Positions 1-8,368 of a stretch of DNA of 64,000 nt are shown here, one piece after another. The notes below the pieces were generated by a model. That model searched no databases, was not told where the DNA came from, and was given only the letters and a program-made list of their open reading frames with translations. The position numbers and the translations under genes were made by a program. Each line of letters starts with the position of its first letter. Position 1 is the stretch's first letter. Location: positions 25,322 through 89,321 of the forward strand of contig NZ_JAJFUC010000009.1 of assembly GCF_021372645.1 (NCBI RefSeq), read 5' to 3'. This DNA comes from Clostridium sp. GTDB taxonomy: Bacteria > Bacillota > Clostridia > Clostridiales > Clostridiaceae.

Positions 1-177
1 GATGTTGGATTTAAAGCTGATATAGTAGTCTTTAATAAAGAAGAGATAATTGATAAGGGAACATTCGTAGAGCCAGAACAATATCCAGAAGGAATATCAT
101 ATGTAATAGTAAATGGAAGCATTATTCTAAAAAATAATGAGTATATACCTGGAAATTACGGAATACTTATAAAATAA
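1..177 (+). CDS. C-terminal end of a D-aminoacylase / N-acyl-D-amino-acid deacylase-type amidohydrolase (partial)
   Basis: Frame 1 is open from the first base to a TAA at 175-177, giving about 58 residues. The fragment carries the closing segment typical of D-aminoacylase-like amidohydrolases: a KADIVVF strand, then FVEPEQYPEGISYVIVNG, then a short tail. In that family this segment is the C-terminal part of the small beta domain that follows the metal-dependent amidohydrolase barrel. The catalytic residues lie outside the window, so activity cannot be judged. It sits just upstream of the molybdenum hydroxylase genes, which suggests a role in the same catabolic locus (inference). A decayed copy of the same C-terminal segment is visible at 11011-11141. 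Confidence 0.75.
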   Translation, partial: DVGFKADIVVFNKEEIIDKGTFVEPEQYPEGISYVIVNGSIILKNNEYIPGNYGILIK

Positions 178-181
178 GGGA

Positions 182-238
182 TAGGGATATGAAAAAAATA
201 ACAAGTCAAAGATGTGATGTATTTTTTTATATACCTAA
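182..238. repeat. Interspersed hairpin repeat, family R1 (copy 1)
   Basis: The spacer reads AGGGATATGAAAAAAATAAC, then AAGTCAAAGATGTG, and closes with TATACCTAA, whose complement TTAGGTATA resembles the left edge. The same words occur in the spacers at 13694-13772 and 30233-30331. The copy ends just before the mocA-like start codon. A 21-codon ORF lies inside it (189-254) but is explained by the repeat. Confidence 0.55.
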
Positions 239-253
239 GAAAGAAGAATTTTA

Positions 254-820
254 ATGAACGTAGATGGAGTTATATTAGCAGCCGGATATTCAAGTAGAGC
301 TAACACTTTTAAAATGGAGCTTGAGATTGATAAAAAAGCAATCATACAAAGATGCATAGAATCATTGTATGATGAATGTAATAAAATAATTGTAGTCAGT
401 GGATATAAACATGAAAAAATAGAAAAGTTAGTGCAAAGTTACTCTAAGGTACAAATAATATATAATGAAGAATTTCATAAAGGAATGTTTAGTTCGATAA
501 AAAAGGGAATACAAAATGTTACAGCAGGAAGATTTTTACTTACTCCCGGTGACTATCCTCTAATAAGTAAGGTTGTGGTAAAAAAAATATTAAAAGAGGA
601 AAATGAAATAGTTATACCAAGTTTTAATAAAAAAGGAGGACATCCAATTTTATTAAGTAGTAATTTTATAAACGAAATATTAAGAGAACCAGAAGATTCT
701 AATTTAAAGATATATTTAAGCAAAAAACAATGCTCATATTTAAATATAAATGATGAAGGAATATTATTGGATGTAGATACTATTAAAGATTATAACTATA
801 TAAAGAGCATGATCAGGTAG
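254..820 (+). CDS. mocA: MocA-type molybdenum cofactor cytidylyltransferase (YgfJ-like)
   Basis: This 188-residue protein belongs to the MobA/MocA nucleotidyltransferase fold. The nucleotide-binding loop ILAAGYSSR is at residues 7-15, although the Arg is followed by ANTFK rather than the usual MGxxK. A GDYPL segment near residue 99 matches the GDxPL metal-binding motif, and a GGHPILL segment matches the conserved substrate-side motif. Family members add CMP to molybdopterin to make the dinucleotide cofactor used by xanthine dehydrogenase-type enzymes. Close paralogues travel with selenium-dependent molybdenum hydroxylase genes, as here. The start codon overlaps a TAA (TAATG). The purine-rich stretch upstream is a weak ribosome binding site. 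Function is inferred from motifs and context. Confidence 0.82.
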   Translation: MNVDGVILAAGYSSRANTFKMELEIDKKAIIQRCIESLYDECNKIIVVSGYKHEKIEKLVQSYSKVQIIYNEEFHKGMFSSIKKGIQNVTAGRFLLTPGDYPLISKVVVKKILKEENEIVIPSFNKKGGHPILLSSNFINEILREPEDSNLKIYLSKKQCSYLNINDEGILLDVDTIKDYNYIKSMIR

Positions 821-940
821 AATAATGAAATATCTGCAAATATATATGTAAAATATCATTACAAAAATATTGGTTTTTATAAGGAAAAAGATATAATACT
901 TAATAAGAGTAAATAAATTTAATAGAGTTTAAAATAGACA

Positions 941-983
941 AAGAGGGTCTTATTTCAAAAATAGAAATAAGATCTCTTTTTTG
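941..983 (+). terminator. Rho-independent terminator after the mocA-like gene
   Basis: An inverted repeat pairs AAGAGGGTCTTATTTC with GAAATAAGATCTCTT around a short loop and runs into a T tract. The rest of the 821-1135 gap holds only AT-rich sequence and the inverted repeat at 1073-1132. Confidence 0.8.
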
Positions 984-1072
984 CAATTTTTTATATTATT
1001 TTAAAACATTTTTAGAAAATTTTGTTTAGTTAGATGAAGACAGAGTATAGAAAAAATTTTTTATATACAGAA

Positions 1073-1132
1073 ATATTTCTCTAATAAATGAATATAAGTT
1101 ATAAATGAAATATTTTTTATTAAGAGAAATAT
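1073..1132 (+). promoter_or_regulatory. Inverted repeat flanking the hydantoinase translation start
   Basis: The arms ATATTTCTCT (1073-1082) and AGAGAAATAT (1123-1132) are perfectly complementary. The right arm ends three bases before the ATG at 1136 and contains the only purine-rich stretch that could act as ribosome binding site. It could be a paired operator or an RNA hairpin that hides the start site. The role is inferred. Confidence 0.4.
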
Positions 1133-1135
1133 AAA

Positions 1136-2443
1136 ATGGGGTTGAGTAATATCTTTGACTTAGGAATATTAAATGGGAAATTATATTTAGAAGGAAATTT
1201 TGTAGAAAGTAACTTATATATAAAAGATGGAGTTATAGATACCATAACTAAATCAAATTTAGAATGCAAGGAAATTTACGATGCAAAAGGGAAAATGGTT
1301 TTACCAGGTTTTATAGATGCACATGTGCACTTCAATTTAGGTTTTGGTGAGAATGTTTCAGAAGATGATTTTTTTAATGGTTCTAAGAAAGCTGCTATTG
1401 GAGGAATAACAACATTTATAGATTTTTTGGATCCAATTAAAGACGTTAGTCAATTAGATGAAGCTTTCAATGATAGATATGAACTTGCAAAAAAAAGTGT
1501 CATAGATTATGGCTTTCATGTAACACTTGGAAGTCCAGAAGGGGATGTTAAAGAGCTTCTAATGAAAAGTTCTCTACTTGGGATGCCAACGATAAAGCTT
1601 TTTACAACATATGCATCAACTAATAGACAAACAAAGGATTATTACATAGATGAATTATTGAAATATTCGAGACAAACTAAAACAAGAATATTAATTCATG
1701 CAGAAAATAATGACATGATAAAAGAAAAAAATGTTTTAGTAAAAGATCACGAAAAGGCAAGGCCAGCACTTTCGGAAATTACAGAAGTTTTAAAGCTAGC
1801 TGAAATGGCAAGATATAGAGATGGTCTTTTATATATTGTTCATACCAATTGTGGAACCACTCTTGAAAGATTAAAGGAGATTTATCCTAAAGAATTACAT
1901 TCAACGATAATATTAGAAAGCGCACCTCATTATTTTAAATTTAACTCCTCACTATATCAAAAAGAAGATGGATATTTATATATTATGATACCACCTTTGC
2001 GGAGTGAAGAAGAGAGATTAAAGATGACTAGGAATATAGACGCACTTGATGTAATAGGCACAGATCATTGTCCGTTTTCTAGAAAGTTAAAAAATAAGAA
2101 GTATACAAGTGAGATCCCAATGGGGATAGATGGAGTAAAATATTCATTTTTAAATATGTTCGCTCTTTTTGGAGAAAGTATAATTTCTAAATTTACAATA
2201 GAACCTTCAAAGATACATGGATTATATCCTAAAAAAGGAATACTAATGCCAGGAAGTGATGGAGATATAGTAATCTTCGATTCAAATAAGACAACTAAAG
2301 TAATGGATGATACTTCAGTTTATAATAATGAAATTTTAAAAGGTAAAATAAGTGCAACTATTTCCAAAGGAAAATTTATAGTTAATGAAGGGAAATTTTT
2401 AGGTGGACAAGGTGAATATTTACCAAGGAGGCTACAAATATGA
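1136..2443 (+). CDS. hydA: Dihydropyrimidinase / D-hydantoinase family amidohydrolase
   Basis: This 435-residue cyclic amidohydrolase has the metal-binding DAHVHF motif (His63, His65). A carboxylatable lysine lies in GMPTIKLFTTYAST near residue 154, followed by HAENND (about 188), VHTNCG (about 236) and the catalytic-aspartate segment GTDHCPF (about 311). Family enzymes hydrolyse dihydropyrimidine or hydantoin rings to N-carbamoyl acids in the cytoplasm. The E. coli homologue HyuA lies in the same kind of ssnA/xdhD/yqeB locus linked to anaerobic purine breakdown, so the substrate may be a ring-opening intermediate rather than a pyrimidine. The stop overlaps the next start (ATGA), implying translational coupling with ssnA. 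The substrate cannot be read from sequence. Confidence 0.85.
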   Translation: MGLSNIFDLGILNGKLYLEGNFVESNLYIKDGVIDTITKSNLECKEIYDAKGKMVLPGFIDAHVHFNLGFGENVSEDDFFNGSKKAAIGGITTFIDFLDPIKDVSQLDEAFNDRYELAKKSVIDYGFHVTLGSPEGDVKELLMKSSLLGMPTIKLFTTYASTNRQTKDYYIDELLKYSRQTKTRILIHAENNDMIKEKNVLVKDHEKARPALSEITEVLKLAEMARYRDGLLYIVHTNCGTTLERLKEIYPKELHSTIILESAPHYFKFNSSLYQKEDGYLYIMIPPLRSEEERLKMTRNIDALDVIGTDHCPFSRKLKNKKYTSEIPMGIDGVKYSFLNMFALFGESIISKFTIEPSKIHGLYPKKGILMPGSDGDIVIFDSNKTTKVMDDTSVYNNEILKGKISATISKGKFIVNEGKFLGGQGEYLPRRLQI

Positions 2444-3732
2444 TTAAGGCATTAACCAATGTTAATATATTCGATTTTGATTCATTAAAAGAAAAATCTT
2501 ATGTGTTATTTGATAAACAAATAATAGAAGTAGGTTCAATAGAAAACTTTAAAGGAGCAGATGAAGTTTATGATTGCAATAATCAAATATTAATGCCTGG
2601 ATTTGTAAATTGCCATAGTCATATATACTCAACTTTTGCTAGAGGATGGATTACTGAATTTAATCCTAAAAATTTTGTGGAATTATTAGAACAAATGTGG
2701 TGGAAGTTAGATAGAGTTCTTGAAGAAAAAGATATTTATTATAGCGGCCTTGTAAGCGGTATTGAATTTATAAAGAATGGAGTAACTACTGTAGTAGATC
2801 ATCATGCTAGCGGAAGAAAAATTAAAGGTAGTTTAAATTTATTAAAAAGAGCTTTATGTGACTACTTAGGAATAAGAGGCGTATTTTGTTTTGAAAGTAG
2901 TGAGAGATTCCCAATTGATGAATGTATTGAAGAAAATATAGAGTTTAGTAAAATCGATTCAATTATGGCAAAAGGATTATTTGGAATGCATGCTTGTTTA
3001 ACATTAAGTGATGATTCCTTAAAGAAAATAGCTGATAAAAGTCAAGGAATGCCAATACACATTCATGTGGGAGAAAGTGATGAGGATAATATAGAAAGCA
3101 TTAAAAAATATAATAAAACCCCTATAGAAAGATTAGAAGAATACGGTTTACTTAGGGAAAATTCAATTTTATCTCATTGTATTTATTTAAGTGAAAGTGA
3201 TATGGATATTTTAAAGAAATATAAAGTTTATGTGGCATTAAATCCTACTTCTAATTTTAATAATGCAGTAGGGCTTGCAGATGTATTAGAGCTTGAAAAA
3301 AGAAATATAAAATGTCTTTTGGGGAATGATGGATTAGGATTTAATCTGACCAGAGATATGATTAATTTGTTGTTTGGAATGCATTTAAAATATAAAAATC
3401 CTATAGCATATTCTGTAAATGATATTAAAAAAGTTATAGAAAATAATTATGAGTATGCAAGTAAAATTTTAAATTGCAAACTTGGAAAAATTGAAGCAGG
3501 ATATGAAGCAGATTTTATAACCTTAGAATATAATGCACCTACGCTTATAACAGAAGATAATTTATTAGGCCATTTTTTCTACGGAATGTTGGATAATTTT
3601 AAACCCAAAAATGTTTGGTGCAACGGAAAAATTAAATTAAAAGATTATAAAATACTGCAAGATGAAGAAAAAATATACGAAGAAGCAAGAAAAATAGCAC
3701 AAGAAATTTGGGAAAAGTGTAAGGAGAAATGA
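2440..3732 (+). CDS. ssnA: SsnA-type aminohydrolase (selenium-metabolism associated)
   Basis: This 430-residue amidohydrolase of the TRZ/ATZ/guanine deaminase group has the NCHSHIYSTFARGW motif with metal ligands His59 and His61. A WWKLD segment, VTTVVDHHASG, HIHVGES and a GNDGLG aspartate segment follow. The Phe-Ala-Arg-Gly block after the HxH and the DHHAS block are characteristic of SsnA, a protein of uncertain substrate found with Se-dependent molybdenum hydroxylases. The reaction is probably hydrolytic deamination or ring opening of a heterocycle. A GGAGG ribosome binding site sits inside the end of the hydantoinase gene, and the two reading frames overlap by four bases. Confidence 0.82.
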   Translation: MIKALTNVNIFDFDSLKEKSYVLFDKQIIEVGSIENFKGADEVYDCNNQILMPGFVNCHSHIYSTFARGWITEFNPKNFVELLEQMWWKLDRVLEEKDIYYSGLVSGIEFIKNGVTTVVDHHASGRKIKGSLNLLKRALCDYLGIRGVFCFESSERFPIDECIEENIEFSKIDSIMAKGLFGMHACLTLSDDSLKKIADKSQGMPIHIHVGESDEDNIESIKKYNKTPIERLEEYGLLRENSILSHCIYLSESDMDILKKYKVYVALNPTSNFNNAVGLADVLELEKRNIKCLLGNDGLGFNLTRDMINLLFGMHLKYKNPIAYSVNDIKKVIENNYEYASKILNCKLGKIEAGYEADFITLEYNAPTLITEDNLLGHFFYGMLDNFKPKNVWCNGKIKLKDYKILQDEEKIYEEARKIAQEIWEKCKEK

Positions 3733-3733
3733 T

Positions 3734-4831
3734 ATGAAATTAAATACAAGTTTAAGTGGGATAAATTTAGAAAATCCACTAATGCCAGCATCAGGCCCTT
3801 TAGTTGGAGATAGTGAAAAAATGAAAATAATATCTGATTTTGGAGTTGGAGGAATTGTTACAAAAACAATATCTAGCAAAGGTGCAAAAGTAGTTAGACC
3901 TTGTATATATGGTGGACAAGACTTTGTTATGAATGCGGAATTGTGGTCAGAATATGATCCAGAAGTATGGTTAGATAAATTTTTACCTGAAATAAAAGCA
4001 GAACTAAATAAACCACTATTTGTAAGCGTAGGATATTCAAAAGATGATATGGAAAACTTAATTCCAAAATTAGATAAATATGCAGATGCTTTTGAAATAT
4101 CTACTCATTATGTAGGTAAAGATTTAACAACAATAAAGGAAACTTTAATGACTATAAGAAAACATACAAAAAAGCCAGTTTATATGAAAATGAGTCCACA
4201 TATACCTGATCCAGTTGGATTCGCAAAAATGGTTATAGAAAATGGTGGTAGCGGAGTTGTAGCAATTAATTCTCTGGGGCCAACCATGAAAATAGATGTA
4301 GCATCTAGAAAAGTTTTAATAGGAAATAAAGAAGGAGAAGTATGGACTTCGGGTCCTGCAATAAAACCAATAGCACTAGCTCTTATTAATAAAATAAAAA
4401 AAGCAGTGCCACAATGTGAAATTATAGGCGTAGGAGGAATAGCAACAGCAGAGGATGTAATAGAATTTTTACTGGCTGGTGCCAATGCGGTTCAAATGTT
4501 ATCTGCTGCGATGCTTAAAGGAAAAAATTCATATAAAAAGATAGTTGATGATCTTCCAAGTGCTTTGAAGAAGTATGGATTTAGTTCTGTAGAGGAAGTA
4601 TTAAACACTGAATTAGAAACTGGTAATGTGAAATATAATCCTATTTATCCATCTATTGATTATGATAAGTGTGTTAACTGTAAGTTATGTGAGAATATAT
4701 GTCCATATTTTGCAATTAGTAGTGAGGATGAAAAAGTAGAAATGGATAAAAGTAAATGTTTTGGATGTGGATTATGCGAATCTAAATGTCCAAAGAAAGC
4801 AATAAAAAATGTATTTTTAAATTTTGTGTAA
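3734..4831 (+). CDS. preA: PreA-like dihydropyrimidine/dihydroorotate dehydrogenase subunit with two 4Fe-4S clusters
   Basis: This 365-residue protein has an N-terminal FMN-binding dihydroorotate dehydrogenase-type barrel (about 1-300). Visible motifs are NPLMPASGPLVG, KTISSKGA, VYMKMSPHI and the phosphate-binding GVGGIATAEDVIEFLLAGA. Two CxxCxxCxxxCP motifs follow, CVNCKLCENICP (about 313-325) and CFGCGLCESKCP (about 342-354), as in PreA of NAD-dependent dihydropyrimidine dehydrogenase. In PreA/PreT enzymes the partner PreT carries FAD and NAD(H); no PreT gene is in the window, so another reductase may serve. It starts one base after the SsnA stop with an AAGGAG site inside the preceding gene. 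The product could reduce a heterocyclic ring; the true substrate is unknown. Confidence 0.8.
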   Translation: MKLNTSLSGINLENPLMPASGPLVGDSEKMKIISDFGVGGIVTKTISSKGAKVVRPCIYGGQDFVMNAELWSEYDPEVWLDKFLPEIKAELNKPLFVSVGYSKDDMENLIPKLDKYADAFEISTHYVGKDLTTIKETLMTIRKHTKKPVYMKMSPHIPDPVGFAKMVIENGGSGVVAINSLGPTMKIDVASRKVLIGNKEGEVWTSGPAIKPIALALINKIKKAVPQCEIIGVGGIATAEDVIEFLLAGANAVQMLSAAMLKGKNSYKKIVDDLPSALKKYGFSSVEEVLNTELETGNVKYNPIYPSIDYDKCVNCKLCENICPYFAISSEDEKVEMDKSKCFGCGLCESKCPKKAIKNVFLNFV

Positions 4832-4882
4832 TTACAATATAGAACTTTGATTTTAAACTCCTTATGAAGTGGAGGAAAGACT

Positions 4883-6991
4883 ATGGAGAGTATAAGAAAA
4901 TCAGTTATAAAAGCTGATCATAAAATTAAGGTAGACGGAAGCGCTAAATATATTTCAGATCTTAAATTTAAAAATAGTTTATATGCTAAGACTCTACGTT
5001 CAGAAAAGGCTAAGGCTATTATAAAAAATATTATTATTCCAGAATTAAAAGATGGCTATTATGTGGTTGAAGGAAAAGATGTTCCAGGTTTAAATAAGGT
5101 AAAAATAATTCAAAATGACATGCCGTTTTTTTCAGATAAAGAAGTTAATTATATAGGGGAACCTATCCTTTTAGTGTTAGGTCCTGAGCTTGAAGAAGTT
5201 ATAAATATTTTAAATGATATCAAGGTTGAATATGAAGAGGGTATTTCTGTTTTTAATATGAGAAATTCTACGGAGATCTTTGATAAATATGAATATGAAA
5301 AAGGAAATTTAGAAGATGCGATTAAAAAGTCGTCAAAGATTTTGGAAGAGGAATTTTATACAGGATATCAAGAACAAGCTTATTTAGAAACTCAAGGATT
5401 AGTCGGAACTTATGAAGATGGTAAGATATCAGTATATGGAACTATGCAATGCCCATATTACGTTAAAGGTGCAGTTGTTCAAGCCTTGGGATTTAATGAA
5501 GATAAAGTAAGAATTGTACAAACTACTACTGGAGGAGGTTTTGGTGGTAAAGAGGATTACCCTTCTTTATTAGGAGCGCAGGTTGCAGTGGCAGCTTATA
5601 AAACTAAAAAGACAGTAAAATTAGTTTTAGATAGACTTGAAGATATGTCATTTACCACAAAAAGACATCCAGCTTTATTAAAATATAAAACTATTCTTGA
5701 TGAAAGCAATAAAATAATTGGAATGGATGTAGAGATTATATTAAATGGCGGAGCATATGCGACTGTATCTGGTGTTGTCCTTCAAAGAGCTTTATTATGT
5801 GCAATAGGAGTTTACAACATACCTAATATCAAAGTGAAAGGACGCGTAGTTAAAACTAATACTGTTCCAACTGGAGCATTTAGAGGTTTTGGAGGGCCAC
5901 AAAGTATATTTGGAATTGAAACCCATATGTCCCATATAGCCAAAGAAATAGGATGCACTCCTCTGGAATTAAAAAATAAGTATTTTGTAAAAACTGGAGA
6001 TGAAACTTGTACTGGTGGAAGGTTTACTTATGATGTAAAGCTTGAAGAAATGCTGAAAAAAGCTGAAAAAATAAGTGACTTCAGCAACAAATATAAGAAG
6101 TATTCTAGTGAACAAGGAATTATAAGAAAAGGAATAGGCATGTCTATATTCTTACATGGCTGTGGATTTACAGGAAGTGGAGAAAGAGATTTTATAAAAG
6201 CAAAGGTCAAGCTTTTAAAACATGAAAATGGAATTATTGAAATTTTAGTATCTAACACAGATATGGGACAAGGCCTTCAAACTACATTTAAGAAAATTGT
6301 AGCAAAGGTTCTAGACAAAGATTATCAGGACATAGTCTATGAAAATCCAGATACAGACAGAGTTCCAGACTCAGGACCAACGGTAGCTTCAAGATCAATT
6401 ATGGTAGTCGGTAAATTACTTGAAAGGGCTGCTTTAAGACTCAAAGAAAATTGGATTGATGGAAAAGAACAAATAATAGAAGAAAATTATAAACACCCAG
6501 ATTTAATACCGTGGAATATAACAAAATTTAATGGTGATGCTTATCCAAGTTATTCGTGGGGAATAAATGTTGTAGAAGTAGAGGTTAATACCATAACAGC
6601 AGTTACTGAAGTGACTGGAATATATACAATCTTTGATATTGGGATTCCAATTGATGAAACAATAATGGAAGGGCAAATACAAGGAGGAGTTATACAAGGC
6701 CTTGGATATGGTTCCTCAGAAAGTATGGAATGTGATAAGTATGGAAAAGTTAGGCAACATAGTATAACTGATTATATTATCCCAACGGCTAAAGATGTTG
6801 TAAATATTAAAAATGAATTAGTAGATAATCCATGTGATCTTGGCCCATTTGGAGCTAAGGGGGCTGGAGAGCTGACTCTAATAGGAACTGCACCAGCTTA
6901 TGCAAATGCAATAGAAAATGCATTGGGAGTAAAAGTGAATAAATTACCTGTAACTCCAGAATGGATAATGGAGGCGATAGTAAATGAGTAA
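4883..6991 (+). CDS. xdhA: Xanthine dehydrogenase-type molybdenum-binding subunit
   Basis: This 702-residue large subunit of the xanthine oxidase family contains the molybdopterin-contact motif GGGFGGKED (about 215-223), GAFRGFGGPQ (about 331), DMGQGLQTTF (about 460) and the catalytic-glutamate segment GAKGAGE (about 656). It is slightly shorter than many homologues (about 750) but the core blocks are all present. It forms a heterotrimer with the 2Fe-2S subunit (6984) and FAD subunit (7454); the three frames overlap, so the order is Mo, FeS, FAD. The enzyme would hydroxylate a purine or similar heterocycle. GGAGG precedes the ATG by 9 bases. Confidence 0.88.
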   Translation: MESIRKSVIKADHKIKVDGSAKYISDLKFKNSLYAKTLRSEKAKAIIKNIIIPELKDGYYVVEGKDVPGLNKVKIIQNDMPFFSDKEVNYIGEPILLVLGPELEEVINILNDIKVEYEEGISVFNMRNSTEIFDKYEYEKGNLEDAIKKSSKILEEEFYTGYQEQAYLETQGLVGTYEDGKISVYGTMQCPYYVKGAVVQALGFNEDKVRIVQTTTGGGFGGKEDYPSLLGAQVAVAAYKTKKTVKLVLDRLEDMSFTTKRHPALLKYKTILDESNKIIGMDVEIILNGGAYATVSGVVLQRALLCAIGVYNIPNIKVKGRVVKTNTVPTGAFRGFGGPQSIFGIETHMSHIAKEIGCTPLELKNKYFVKTGDETCTGGRFTYDVKLEEMLKKAEKISDFSNKYKKYSSEQGIIRKGIGMSIFLHGCGFTGSGERDFIKAKVKLLKHENGIIEILVSNTDMGQGLQTTFKKIVAKVLDKDYQDIVYENPDTDRVPDSGPTVASRSIMVVGKLLERAALRLKENWIDGKEQIIEENYKHPDLIPWNITKFNGDAYPSYSWGINVVEVEVNTITAVTEVTGIYTIFDIGIPIDETIMEGQIQGGVIQGLGYGSSESMECDKYGKVRQHSITDYIIPTAKDVVNIKNELVDNPCDLGPFGAKGAGELTLIGTAPAYANAIENALGVKVNKLPVTPEWIMEAIVNE

Positions 6992-7460
6992 TATAATCAC
7001 ATTAAAGATAAACAATAAAACTATAAATACAGAAGAGAATTCTACGAAGAGACTTTTAGACTTCCTACGAGAAGATTTGGATATAACAGGTCCAAAGGAA
7101 GGCTGTGGTGAAGGAGAATGTGGTACCTGTACCGTAATTATAGATAAGGAATTAGTAAACTCATGCTTAGTGACAATTGGTTCTGTGGAGGGAAAAGAAA
7201 TTATAACAGTTGAAGGGCTAAAAGGAACAAAACAATTTGATGTCTTAGAAAAATGCTTCGCAGAAGCGGGAGCTGTACAATGTGGATTTTGTACACCAGG
7301 GATGATAATGGCAGCACATGCACTTTTATCTAAAATTCCAAAGCCAACAGAAAATGACGTTAGGGATGGCATTTCAGGAAATTTATGTAGATGTACCGGA
7401 TATAATATGATAATAAATGCAATACTTATGGCATCTAAAAGAGGTGATGGATTGTGGTAG
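6984..7460 (+). CDS. xdhC: Xanthine dehydrogenase-type 2Fe-2S subunit
   Basis: This 158-residue protein binds two 2Fe-2S clusters. The N-terminal plant-ferredoxin-type cluster ligands are Cys41, Cys46, Cys49 and Cys61. The C-terminal helical cluster ligands are Cys100, Cys103, Cys135 and Cys137 (QCGFCTPGM and CRCTGY). It passes electrons from the molybdenum centre to FAD. Length and cysteine layout are standard for CoxS/XdhC-type small subunits. It overlaps the end of the Mo-subunit gene by 8 bases and the start of the FAD-subunit gene by 7 bases, so stoichiometric, coupled expression is likely. Confidence 0.92.
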   Translation: MSNIITLKINNKTINTEENSTKRLLDFLREDLDITGPKEGCGEGECGTCTVIIDKELVNSCLVTIGSVEGKEIITVEGLKGTKQFDVLEKCFAEAGAVQCGFCTPGMIMAAHALLSKIPKPTENDVRDGISGNLCRCTGYNMIINAILMASKRGDGLW

Positions 7461-8296
7461 ATGGATACTTACCAAAGGACTTTGGTGATGCATTAAAAAT
7501 GTTAAATGAAAAAGATGTAATTATTTATGCAGGAGGAACTGATCTAATGGTTAGAAATAAAAATGCTGCATCACTTCTTCCAAAGTTTAATAATGACTTA
7601 TTATATATAGGAAATTTAAAAGAATTAAAAGAAATTAAAGAGTCAGCTGATAATTTAGAAATAGGAGCAGCTAGCACTTTATCAGCGCTTTTAAGAGCAA
7701 AAGAGATTCCAGAAGTATTAAAAGAGGCCATAAGACAAATAGCATCACCAGCCATAAGAAATATAGGGACTATTGGAGGAAATATATGCAATGCATCTCC
7801 TGCTGGAGATACTTTACCGATATTATATGCGCTAGATGCAAGGCTTAAGTTAACTAGTGAAAAATCTTTTAGAGAAGTTTATATAAAAGAGTTTATATTA
7901 GGACCAAGAAAAACCCTTATTGAAAAATATGAAATTTTGGAGAGCATAATTATACCCAAAGTACAGTTTAATAAAGTTTATTATGAAAAAATTAGAGCTA
8001 GAAAAGCTTCAGCTATATCAAAGTTATCATTTGTAGGGCTTGCAGAAGTAAAAGATGAAACAATAAAGGATATAAGAATTGCAATAGGATCTGTAGCTCC
8101 TAAAATAGTTAGGATAAAAGATGCAGAAAATATTTTAATAGGAAGTAATTTAAATGATGTAGAGAATCAAATAGAAGAAGTAAAAAAGATTTATTCTAAT
8201 GAAATAGTTCCTATTGATGATCAAAGATCCACAGCTGTTTATAGAAAAACAGTAGCATTAAGGCTTATTCAATATTTTCTAAATACAAAAATATAG
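7454..8296 (+). CDS. xdhB: Xanthine dehydrogenase-type FAD-binding subunit
   Basis: This 280-residue CoxM/XdhB-type subunit carries the FAD motifs YAGGTDLMV (near residue 25) and GTIGGNICNASPAGDTLP (about 105-122), followed by the C-terminal CO dehydrogenase flavoprotein domain. It starts with GTG, giving MVDGYLPKDF. The start is supported by the 7-base overlap with the preceding gene and a GAGGTGATGG site. It receives electrons from the 2Fe-2S clusters and passes them to NAD or another acceptor. Confidence 0.9.
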   Translation: MVDGYLPKDFGDALKMLNEKDVIIYAGGTDLMVRNKNAASLLPKFNNDLLYIGNLKELKEIKESADNLEIGAASTLSALLRAKEIPEVLKEAIRQIASPAIRNIGTIGGNICNASPAGDTLPILYALDARLKLTSEKSFREVYIKEFILGPRKTLIEKYEILESIIIPKVQFNKVYYEKIRARKASAISKLSFVGLAEVKDETIKDIRIAIGSVAPKIVRIKDAENILIGSNLNDVENQIEEVKKIYSNEIVPIDDQRSTAVYRKTVALRLIQYFLNTKI

Positions 8297-8368
8297 AATT
8301 AAATGAATTTAAAAGTGTAAATTTAAATAACTGTTAATCTTATATGAGTTTTTAGAGAGGAATTTTAT

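Noticed and set aside
189-254. 21-codon ORF overlapping the mocA-like start (TAATG)
   Set aside because: It lies within an R1 repeat copy; the same words recur in spacers at 13694-13772 and 30233-30331, so the apparent coding is a repeat artefact.
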